45,698 nucleotides of DNA from a virus, in the IMG/VR virus record IMGVR_UViG_3300046791_000318, positions 1-45,698 of that record; one strand, written 5' to 3'. Position numbers and translations under genes: made by a program. The notes beneath the pieces were generated by a model. It did no database searches, was not told where the DNA came from, and saw only the letters and a program-made list of their open reading frames with translations. Shown here piece by piece: positions 39,425 to 45,074 of the stretch. Numbering within the stretch: the stretch's first letter is position 1; each line of letters opens with the position of its first letter.

Positions 39425-39931
39425 CTACGACGCTCGGCGCTTGTGCGATTGGCTTGGCGGCGGGCTGCGCTTCGCTTCGGTCATGGCCACGCGCTTCGCC
39501 GCGCGCGCGTAGGACGCATCCTCGACGCGCTTTCGGTTGTCCGCGAGGAAGGCTTCAAGCCATTCCGAGGCGGTTCTATCGGCGTTTCCGTCGCGTCCTC
39601 GCACGAACCAGAACACGTCTTCCGTGACGTTCAGCGAGCGGGCAACGATCATCGCCTCTTCCACGGCCGACCGCGGCCCGCCCTCGCGCATCGGCTCGCG
39701 CCCAGTCGCAAGCCAATGCATGCGCACGCTGAGGAGATCGCACAGCACCTCGAGCTTCGTCAGGTCGATCCGGTCCTGTTCGCGGTACAGGATGCGCGTC
39801 AGGTAGCCACCGGAGAACCGTGCGGCGCGCTCGAGGGACGTCTGTGTAAATCCGGCGTCCTCGGCGGCTCGCATGATGCGCGCGCCGAGCGCCGTAAGCT
39901 TCCGGTCCTCCGAAGCTTTTCCCCCTGCCAT
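39425..39931 (-). CDS. XRE-type repressor (CI-like candidate)
   Basis: This 168-residue protein has an N-terminal helix-turn-helix: ALGARIMRAAEDAGFTQTSL, with GYLTRILYREQDRIDLTKLE as the recognition and following helices. VRMHWLATGREP closes it, the pattern of XRE-family repressors. The C-terminal half is helical and charged, without the Ser-Lys protease of LexA/CI, so induction may not be by RecA-type cleavage. ATG 39931 is chosen; GTG 39958 in frame would add nine residues. It diverges from the cro-like gene, and operator-like CCAGTACTA sites flank both starts. Confidence 0.7.
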   Translation of the reverse strand: MAGGKASEDRKLTALGARIMRAAEDAGFTQTSLERAARFSGGYLTRILYREQDRIDLTKLEVLCDLLSVRMHWLATGREPMREGGPRSAVEEAMIVARSLNVTEDVFWFVRGRDGNADRTASEWLEAFLADNRKRVEDASYARAAKRVAMTEAKRSPPPSQSHKRRAS

Positions 39932-39943
39932 TCTGCAGAAGTC

Positions 39944-39988
39944 TAGTACTGGGCTCACGGCCGGCGCTCTTCTAGGTTGCCAGTACTA
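39944..39988. promoter_or_regulatory. Operator-like CCAGTACTA pair in the repressor-cro interval
   Basis: CCAGTACTA occurs on the plus strand within the PR -35/spacer (39980-39988). It occurs again on the minus strand just ahead of the repressor start (39952-39944 read leftward). A related CAGTACCA lies in PL. AGTACT is its own reverse complement, as suits a dimeric repressor. These are the best candidates for shared operators. Confidence 0.5.
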
Positions 39989-40014
39989 TCTTGAGGCAGT
40001 ATGAATAGGGCATG
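39977..40014 (+). promoter_or_regulatory. Promoter PR with leaderless start of the cro-like gene
   Basis: TTGCCA (39977-39982), a 17-base spacer and TATGAAT (40000-40006) are followed by AGGGC and the ATG at 40012. With the usual 6-8 bases from the -10 to the start site, transcription would begin on the ATG. There is no ribosome binding site. The same layout and 27 of 38 bases are shared with PL. Confidence 0.7.
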
Positions 40015-40326
40015 AACAAAGCCCGCGCCCTCCGTACCGATGAAATGGGACCGCGAACGTCCGAGGGGACCCGCCTGCTGTGGCTGGTCCTCGCCAAGAA
40101 GGATTGGAGCCAGAATCGGCTCGCGTTGGAGCTGGGGCGCGAGGGCGCACGCGCCAAGCCACCGCTCAAGATCTCCTCGGGGCCGGTCAATCGATGGCTC
40201 CACGGGTTCAAGGTCCCGAACCTCCGATGGGCGCTCATCCTTGATGCCCTCCTCGACATCGACCCGCACACGTGGAACCAGCCACCGAAGCGCCCGATCG
40301 TCCTCCGTCTCGGCAAGGCCGCCTGA
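40012..40326 (+). CDS. Cro-like DNA-binding protein
   Basis: This 104-residue protein has a helix-turn-helix region: LLWLVLAKKDWSQNRLALEL, then GPVNRWLHGFKVPNLRWALI, the recognition helix followed by the usual third and fourth helices. The GREGARAKPPLKISSG insertion between helices is longer than usual. It is the first gene after PR and diverges from the repressor. The leaderless start fits immediate-early expression. Alternative: an antirepressor or excision regulator with the same fold. Confidence 0.65.
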   Translation: MNKARALRTDEMGPRTSEGTRLLWLVLAKKDWSQNRLALELGREGARAKPPLKISSGPVNRWLHGFKVPNLRWALILDALLDIDPHTWNQPPKRPIVLRLGKAA

Positions 40327-40327
40327 C

Positions 40328-40672
40328 ATGACGACTCACCCTGCGTTCCCCCTCCACGTTGCGCGAGATGCGCGCACGTCCATCGCTACTGTTCAGGTGG
40401 ACATGGAAACCCCTGATCAGGGGTTGTGCCGCGACGAGGCCCTGGCACACGCCCGGCGTTTGCTCCGCGCCCTAGCTGAACGGTCGGGGCCCACCGCGTC
40501 TCAATGGCCCACTTCGGTGCAGAATCCTGACACGTCGATTTGTGGCAGGCTGACACAGGTTCAGCCTGAACGCTCCGCCCTTACCGATGGGATGGTTGCG
40601 GTGCTGTGCCTCGGCTGTGCCGTCGTCGGCCTCCTCACGGGGTACGTGGTCGCGAGCGGGGGCTGGCTGTGA
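40328..40672 (+). CDS. Membrane-anchored hypothetical protein
   Basis: This 114-residue protein has a soluble, charged N-terminal part (a CRDEALAHARRLLRALAERSG helix, split at Leu) and a C-terminal membrane span (MVAVLCLGCAVVGLLTGYVV, about 89-108). It starts two bases after the cro-like stop and its stop overlaps the next GTG, so it is cotranscribed from PR. Function unknown; small membrane proteins here can affect lysogeny or superinfection. Confidence 0.6.
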   Translation: MTTHPAFPLHVARDARTSIATVQVDMETPDQGLCRDEALAHARRLLRALAERSGPTASQWPTSVQNPDTSICGRLTQVQPERSALTDGMVAVLCLGCAVVGLLTGYVVASGGWL

Positions 40673-41022
40673 CGCCGCGTCTCCTCGATCGGAAGGCCGC
40701 CGCCGCCTACCTCGGGATCGGCGTGACGCTCTTCGACGAGGCGGTCCGCTACCCAAGAGGGACCGTGAGGCCCGTTCGCATCGGTGAGCGTGTGTTGTTC
40801 GCGAAGGAGGACTTGGACGCATGGGTCGACCGTCAGAGGGGGTCCACGTCCGCTGGAAACGTGGCTGGGCCTACGCCTGTTTCACGTGGGACCACTATGA
40901 GTACCGCATCGCGCTCCGCACGCGCGACAAGCGCGAGGCTAAGGAAGCCGCCTCGCGTGAGTACACCGAGGTCGTTAGCGGTCGGAAGCGTGCCGTCCGG
41001 CGGCAGCCGGGGAAGCTCCTAG
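40669..41022 (+). CDS. Excisionase-like MerR/HTH_17 protein with long overlap into int
   Basis: The 117-residue frame starts at GTG 40669. Its first 60 residues are a winged-helix DNA-binding domain: LLDRKAAAAYLGIGVTLFDEA, then VRPVRIGERVLFAKEDLDAW, as in Xis/AlpA proteins. It runs 202 bases into the integrase gene in a different frame, and that last part is low-complexity (Ser/Arg/Thr/Pro), unlike usual Xis of about 70 residues. Either the overlap is real, or the natural stop has been lost, or a frameshift joins the two genes. Position before int supports excisionase. Confidence 0.65.
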   Translation: MTPRLLDRKAAAAYLGIGVTLFDEAVRYPRGTVRPVRIGERVLFAKEDLDAWVDRQRGSTSAGNVAGPTPVSRGTTMSTASRSARATSARLRKPPRVSTPRSLAVGSVPSGGSRGSS

Positions 41023-41936
41023 ACCTCGCCGACCTCCTCGACGAATGGCTCGAATCCAAACGCTCCGGCATCGATCCCGACACCTTCGAAACGGTCGAAG
41101 CGTATGCGCGGAGGTACGTCGACTACTTCGAGTCACTCGACCGAATCACCGAAGCGACGGGGATGGCGTTCGGGCAAGCGCGCCTTGCGCAGGTTCTCCG
41201 CACAAGCGTCAACCGCGAGCTCTCGTACCTCCGGGAGTTTTTGCGTTGGTGCAAGGTGCAGAGTGTTCTCGTGGCGACGCCGCACATCCCTCGCCTCCCC
41301 CCGAAGGCTCAGGGTGTGCGCGCGGGAAAGCATCGAGCGAAGTCCGTGCACGTGTCGCCGGAGCAAGCCGCCCAGATCCTCGCCCTTCTCCCCGAACAGT
41401 CGAAGACCATCGACGGGCGCAAGTGGCCGCTCCGCGCGCGCTTCGAGTTCATGTGGGAGACCACGTTGCGCCCTGAGACCATCTCCCGCCTCATGGTGCC
41501 CGACCACTGGCGTCCTGGCGCACGCCACCTCGAACTCGCGAACGAGGACGACAAGGCACGGTGGGGGCGAGAGGTCGACCTCACCGATCGCGCCGTCGCC
41601 ATCCTCGAAAAGGTCGCGCCCGCGCGCGGTGTCATCTTCGGTCACCACATCTTCTACAAGGCGATCAAGAAGGCCGCCGCGGTCGTGCTCGGCCCCGTGA
41701 AGGGGAAGAGCTTCGCTCCCTACGACTTCCGCCACGGCCGCGCCAAGGCCCTCCTCGACGCTGGCGGTCCCATTCGCGGCGTCTCCTACGTCCTCGGCCA
41801 CAAGCTCGTGAGCACGACCGACAAGTACCTGGCGCCCGAGCGTTCCGCGGGACGTCAGGCACTTACGATATCCGGCGGATTCTCGGACCCGCCTAAACGA
41901 CGGAGGAAGAAAGATGGCAAAAACAAGGGTGAGTGA
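40821..41936 (+). CDS. int: Tyrosine integrase
   Basis: This 371-residue recombinase integrates the phage at tRNA-His. The N-terminus is an arm-binding strand pattern (VRWKRGWAYACFTWDHYEYR). A core-binding helical domain follows (about 68-150). The catalytic part has R217 (LRPETISRL), K245 (DDKARWG), R304 in YDFRHGRA (the usual preceding His is Tyr301), H327 (VLGHKL) and Y336 (TTDKYLAPE). The C-terminus is highly basic and its stop lies within the attP core. All needed residues are present, with the Tyr301 exception noted. Confidence 0.93.
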   Translation: MGRPSEGVHVRWKRGWAYACFTWDHYEYRIALRTRDKREAKEAASREYTEVVSGRKRAVRRQPGKLLDLADLLDEWLESKRSGIDPDTFETVEAYARRYVDYFESLDRITEATGMAFGQARLAQVLRTSVNRELSYLREFLRWCKVQSVLVATPHIPRLPPKAQGVRAGKHRAKSVHVSPEQAAQILALLPEQSKTIDGRKWPLRARFEFMWETTLRPETISRLMVPDHWRPGARHLELANEDDKARWGREVDLTDRAVAILEKVAPARGVIFGHHIFYKAIKKAAAVVLGPVKGKSFAPYDFRHGRAKALLDAGGPIRGVSYVLGHKLVSTTDKYLAPERSAGRQALTISGGFSDPPKRRRKKDGKNKGE

Positions 41937-41972
41937 CGGGGCTCGAACCCGCGACAACCGGAACCACAATCC
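41927..41972 (-). other. attP core: 3' half of tRNA-His(GTG)
   Basis: Read on the minus strand, these 46 bases start in the anticodon arm (GGA, loop TTGTGGT with anticodon GTG, then TCCGG) and continue through the T-arm (GCGGG TTCGAGC CCCGT). They end in the acceptor strand CACTCAC and C73 of tRNA-His, with one more C. The upstream half of the anticodon stem does not pair (GGGGA against TCCGG), so the homology begins at about tRNA position 29. The int stop lies inside it. Integration would restore the host tRNA gene. Confidence 0.9.
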
Positions 41973-42080
41973 CCCAACCATAAAGCAGTATCAGGCACTT
42001 GCGCGCTTTAGAGTCTCGCAGGCGCTCGGGGAATCATGCCTGTTTCCGCCGGTACCCGCACCGGGACCGGGAATCGTCTG

Positions 42081-42950
42081 ATGGCCACCAAGAAGAAGGA
42101 GATCTACGCGCGCGTCGCGACGCAGCTCCGAACGAACGAGCGGGCCATCAAGGCCGAGTTGGTCTGTCCTGGCGCCATGGGGCTGTACCTCTTCCTCCTC
42201 CTCGACTCTCGTGGCGAGACGACCTCCGGTGATGTCGCGGAGGTCGTCGCCCTCGCCTCTTGGGGTGGGAAGGAGTCCTACCGCGCGAAGCAGGCACAAG
42301 CCCTCATCGCCTTTGGCCTCGTCGAGCGTCAAGGCGACCGACTGGTCGTTCTCCGGTACGACGAGCACAACGACACTCCAGAGGAGATCGAAGCGGCCAA
42401 GGCCCGTGCTCGCGATCGCATGTACAAGGTCCGCGAACGCAAGGTCAGTTCGCCTCCTGTTCAGCGAACATCATGCGAACACACACGCGATGTTCCTAGC
42501 TCTTGCTCTAGCTCTATCTCTGAAGAAAAGATCCCAGAAGAGATCCCTTCCGCGCGCGCGAGGCCCGACCCGTCGGCCGACCCGCCGCCATGGTGGGCGG
42601 GGGTGCTTGAGACCCTGAGCCAAACGACGGGCGTCGACCTACCCGCTGGCGAGGCATGGCTGGCGTACGCTGGCCATCGGGCAGGCAAGACCCGAGCGGC
42701 AACCCGCGAAGACGCGCTGTACTGGCTCACGACCGTCATGGTTCCGAAGGCCAGAAAGGCTCGCATCGACGCCGCCGACAAGCGCGAACGCGAAGCCAAG
42801 TGGGACCAGGAACGCTCCGGCCCACGCCTCGTGGCGGTCGCTCCCGCCCCGTACCACGCGGCCTACCGGCCACCCCGCGACGACGCGCGCGCCCCGCCTG
42901 AGGTCGCCGCGGCGGCGCTACAGCGGCTCACCGGGGCGCTGTGCACGTGA
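42081..42950 (+). CDS. Replication initiator candidate (winged-helix N-terminus)
   Basis: This 289-residue protein has an N-terminal winged-helix-like domain: YARVATQLRTNERAIKAELV, then LYLFLLLDSRGETTSGDVAE and ALIAFGLVERQGDRLVVLRY, as in phage replisome organisers (O/DnaD-type). A Ser/Glu-rich linker follows (about 130-160) and then a helical C-terminal part with WWAGVLETLSQTTG and EAWLAYAGHRAGKTRAAT. ATG 42081 is preferred; the frame extends upstream across the attP-flanking DNA. Internal repeats at 42464-42521 fall in the linker, as ori does in lambda O. It is the only replication-gene candidate in the window. Confidence 0.55.
   Translation: MATKKKEIYARVATQLRTNERAIKAELVCPGAMGLYLFLLLDSRGETTSGDVAEVVALASWGGKESYRAKQAQALIAFGLVERQGDRLVVLRYDEHNDTPEEIEAAKARARDRMYKVRERKVSSPPVQRTSCEHTRDVPSSCSSSISEEKIPEEIPSARARPDPSADPPPWWAGVLETLSQTTGVDLPAGEAWLAYAGHRAGKTRAATREDALYWLTTVMVPKARKARIDAADKREREAKWDQERSGPRLVAVAPAPYHAAYRPPRDDARAPPEVAAAALQRLTGALCT
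42464..42521 (+). repeat. Cluster of short repeats, possible replication origin
   Basis: Two GCGAACA copies (42464 and 42475) and an inverted pair GAACATC/GATGTTC (42466-42472 and 42489-42495) are followed by CTAGCTCT twice (42496 and 42508) with a third degenerate copy (42514). The stretch is AT-richer than its surroundings. It lies within the replication-initiator candidate. Confidence 0.45.
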
Positions 42951-42952
42951 GC

Positions 42953-43498
42953 CTATTCGTCGTCCAGGTCCTCGTCCGCGAAGGTCCGGGCGTCGAAGTC
43001 TCGGGCGCGATCGCTCGGCGGACCTACGTGCTCCATGAGCCCGGTGTGCGCCTCCACGGCCCGCTTGAACTTCGGGAGCGTCATCGCCTCGAGCACGCGC
43101 ACGCGCTCGCGCGTGAGGTTCAGCAGGTCGCCGGCCTCGTGGAGGGTGACTGGCCCGCGCGCGGCGACATCGAGCGCGCATGTCTCGCGGAGCTCGCCCA
43201 GGTCACCCTCGCCGACCTCGGGGAAGTTCATCTTGATGCTCCCCGTCTTCGCCGACACGTCGAGGTACAGGTGGTGCCGACAGCCTACCCACGGGCACGG
43301 GCGCGGGCCATCGATGCAGTCCGCGCGCGTCTTCGGTCGGGGCGGGAGCGGGTCGACCTCCTCGAGCGCATCGAGCTCTTGGCCGACGATCGCGAGATGC
43401 CGCTTCGACGCGCGAGTCATGGACTCCGAGCGGGATCGAACGGTTCGCGATCGCCGCCAGCGACTGCGCCGCCGCTCATCCGCGTCCGGCGGGCCCAT
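42953..43498 (-). CDS. Cys-motif and sigma-region-4-like DNA-binding protein
   Basis: This 181-residue protein has [17 protein letters not shown] (about 68-84), then [18 protein letters not shown], and a helix-turn-helix [20 protein letters not shown] with a following [13 protein letters not shown]. The last part is a sigma-70 region-4-like HTH. I associate this CPW-CR-HLYLDV plus sigma-4 arrangement with proteins of Myxococcota and relatives, so it may derive from the host. ATG 43498 is three bases after the upstream stop; ATG 43420 (MTRASKRH) is an alternative, as the first 26 residues are Arg-rich. It may redirect transcription; no RNA polymerase-binding region 2 is present. Confidence 0.65.
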   Translation of the reverse strand: MGPPDADERRRSRWRRSRTVRSRSESMTRASKRHLAIVGQELDALEEVDPLPPRPKTRADCIDGPRPCPWVGCRHHLYLDVSAKTGSIKMNFPEVGEGDLGELRETCALDVAARGPVTLHEAGDLLNLTRERVRVLEAMTLPKFKRAVEAHTGLMEHVGPPSDRARDFDARTFADEDLDDE

Positions 43499-43501
43499 GG
43501 T

Positions 43502-43744
43502 TCACCGGCCTCGACGGATGATCATCCGCGCCAGGACGCACGCGTCAACGGCCAGCCGGAGAGCTCCGTACGCGAGCGCGAAGGCCGCGCGGCGAAGCGT
43601 GCCGATGCGCTCGGGCGCCACCTCGTAGATGGCCAGTGTCTTGCGGTCGACGCCAAGAAGCCGCGACAATTGGAGCTTGCTCACGCCCGCATCCTTTCGG
43701 GCCCCCGTGTCGCGTACCATGGCCGAATAATGGGCCTTTTCCAC
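43502..43744 (-). CDS. Small HTH regulator
   Basis: This 80-residue protein has [20 protein letters not shown] (about 22-41), a helix-turn-helix resembling XRE/MerR-type regulators, and a hydrophobic-Arg C-terminal helix. GTG 43744 is used; ATG 43720 is possible. It is the first leftward gene of a two-gene unit with the sigma-4-like protein, starting in an AT-rich stretch with the palindrome at 43746-43759. It could repress its own transcription or the rightward late promoter. Confidence 0.55.
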   Translation of the reverse strand: MEKAHYSAMVRDTGARKDAGVSKLQLSRLLGVDRKTLAIYEVAPERIGTLRRAAFALAYGALRLAVDACVLARMIIRRGR

Positions 43745-43745
43745 C

Positions 43746-43759
43746 GGTAATACCGTATT
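43746..43759. promoter_or_regulatory. Palindromic operator candidate in divergent gap
   Basis: AATACCGTATT (43749-43759) is a perfect odd-centred palindrome, overlapping GGTAATACC (43746-43754), another palindrome. The pair lies directly before the leftward HTH gene, in the 67-base gap before the rightward gene at 43812, which is AT-rich. It is a plausible binding site for that regulator. Confidence 0.45.
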
Positions 43760-43811
43760 TCCCTCATTTATTGGGGGGCACCGCGGAGGGCTCGGGCGCT
43801 ACGGATTGGCC

Positions 43812-44087
43812 ATGGAGGGGCCTCCGACCGGCCGCGTCGCCCTCATGCGTCAATTGCAGGCGCGCGGGGCGGTTCGCCTCGACGCCACCGTGTCCCTCCT
43901 CGGCCCGTACGCGGAGGACGACGAGCGTCGTCGCTGGCGCATCGTCATCACGGGCATCGGCCCGCTCAGGACCTTCTCGGGGCGCACCGTGGAGGAGGCC
44001 CTTCAGCAGGCCCTTCACGCCACGCACGAACCCGTGGGCACCGAGTCGGACCCGTTCCCCTCCTCGCCGCCGGAGCCGTACCGATGA
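43812..44087 (+). CDS. Hypothetical protein starting the rightward late block
   Basis: This 91-residue protein has MRQLQARGAVRLDATVSLLG, then strands RRWRIVITGIGPLRTFSG and a helix TVEEALQQALHA. The alpha/beta mix is compact. ATG 43812 has no clear SD; TTG 43806 is an alternative. Its stop overlaps the terS ATG. It is the first rightward gene of the packaging/structural block. Confidence 0.55.
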   Translation: MEGPPTGRVALMRQLQARGAVRLDATVSLLGPYAEDDERRRWRIVITGIGPLRTFSGRTVEEALQQALHATHEPVGTESDPFPSSPPEPYR

Positions 44088-44557
44088 GTCAGGCAGTCAC
44101 GCGTACGCGCGCGAAGGCGGTCACGTCGTCGGAGCTGGAGGTCCGCGTCGCGGAGATCCGCATGCGTATGCGGGCCGGGCTGTGGAAGCGGGGTGAGACG
44201 GCCCTCGAGCTCGCGGAGGTGTGGGGTGTGACGCAGGCGACCGTCGAGGGCTACTCGGCGGAGGCATGGCGTAGGGTGTGTGCGGAGGCCGACGACGCCA
44301 GCGCGGCGCGGCCGACCATCGCGGGGACGCTGGCCATTGCGTTCGAGCAAGCGGCGGTAGCCAAGGAGTTCCGGGCTGTGGCCTCGCTCGCTGACACGTG
44401 GAGCAAGGTCGTAGGGGCGCGGGCGCCTGAGCGTCACGAGCACGCGCACGTCGTGGCGCAGTTCGAGGCCTTGCCGCGTGAGGGGAAGGTCGCATGGCTC
44501 CGCGAGCGCGCGGCGAAACTGATCACGGAAGCGGATCGGTTGGAAGTCGAGGGATAA
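44084..44557 (+). CDS. Terminase small subunit, right copy (complete)
   Basis: This 157-residue protein has an N-terminal helix-turn-helix-like region (RGETALELAEVWGVTQATVE, about 37-56) and a helical C-terminal part. It binds the packaging site and recruits TerL. It is homologous to the truncated copy at 2-337 over their whole shared length, with the first 106 shared bases identical. Its C-terminus (EADRLEVEG) is different. It overlaps the previous gene (ATGA), and a hairpin and an endonuclease gene follow instead of terL. Confidence 0.8.
   Translation: MSQAVTRTRAKAVTSSELEVRVAEIRMRMRAGLWKRGETALELAEVWGVTQATVEGYSAEAWRRVCAEADDASAARPTIAGTLAIAFEQAAVAKEFRAVASLADTWSKVVGARAPERHEHAHVVAQFEALPREGKVAWLRERAAKLITEADRLEVEG
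44230..44335 (+). repeat. Right end of terminal overlap, identical to 1-106
   Basis: The block matches bases 1-106 without a difference, within terS. After it the two copies differ about 15% (estimated by eye) until the divergence ends near 45509. This is the closure point of a circular genome, or the joining of two strains. Confidence 0.85.
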
Positions 44558-44559
44558 CC

Positions 44560-44576
44560 AGACTTCTGGGAAGTCT
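44560..44576 (+). repeat. Perfect hairpin at the left edge of the HNH insertion
   Basis: AGACTTC-TGG-GAAGTCT is a 7-bp stem with a 3-base loop, two bases after the terS stop and 12 bases before the endonuclease start. It is absent from the other terminase copy, so it came with the inserted segment. It may mark the insertion border or serve as a transcript structure. Confidence 0.55.
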
Positions 44577-44588
44577 TATCTTGAGACG

Positions 44589-45074
44589 ATGCCCCTTCCG
44601 GCCAGGAAAGCCGCCTGCCATCCCGATCGACCGCACGTTGCACGTGGACTCTGCTCGGCCTGCTACCAGGCCGCGAAGCATGGCCGGATCCCAAAGCCGC
44701 CGCTGCGGTCGAAGTCGGTCGCGTACTGCCACCCCGAGCGTCCGCACGCCGCGATGGGCCTGTGCGTGAGCTGCTACCAGATGTTCAAGGTGAAGCGCCG
44801 ACCTTCGAAGGAATACCCGCGTGAGTACTTTCGAAACCGGCATTACCTCACCAAATACGGAATCACCTCGGCCGAACGCGACGCGATGGCCTCCGCCCAA
44901 GGCAACGCGTGCGCGATCTGCAAACGAACCGAGACCCAGCCGTTGCATCTCGATCATTGCCACGAGACAGGCAAGGTGCGCGGCCTGCTTTGCGGGCCAT
45001 GCAATCAAGGTCTCGGGCTCTTTCGTGAAGACCCGAACAGACTGCGTGCGGCGGCAGAGTATCTGTCGTCGTGA
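44589..45074 (+). CDS. Endonuclease VII-type HNH endonuclease between terS and terL
   Basis: This 161-residue protein has a C-terminal endonuclease VII domain: CAICKRTETQPLHLDHCHETG and VRGLLCGPCNQGLGL. It carries two CxxC pairs and the catalytic HLDH region of the his-Me-finger fold. The N-terminal 70 residues hold two near-copies of a finger, CHPDRPHVARGLCSACYQ (about 10-27) and CHPERPHAAMGLCVSCYQ (about 47-64). The related allele at the left end has no such gene at the same place, so this is probably a homing-type insertion. It overlaps the terL GTG by four bases. Confidence 0.85.
   Translation: MPLPARKAACHPDRPHVARGLCSACYQAAKHGRIPKPPLRSKSVAYCHPERPHAAMGLCVSCYQMFKVKRRPSKEYPREYFRNRHYLTKYGITSAERDAMASAQGNACAICKRTETQPLHLDHCHETGKVRGLLCGPCNQGLGLFREDPNRLRAAAEYLSS

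Noticed and set aside
41937-42080. Complete tRNA gene after the integrase
   Set aside because: Only the anticodon-to-3'-end half is present. The D-arm and 5' acceptor strand cannot be found, so it is an attP copy, not a functional tRNA.
44577-44589. TATCTT as a -10 for a leaderless endonuclease transcript
   Set aside because: The position fits, but no -35-like sequence lies 17 bases upstream, and the shared TATCTTGAG with PR is only nine bases.
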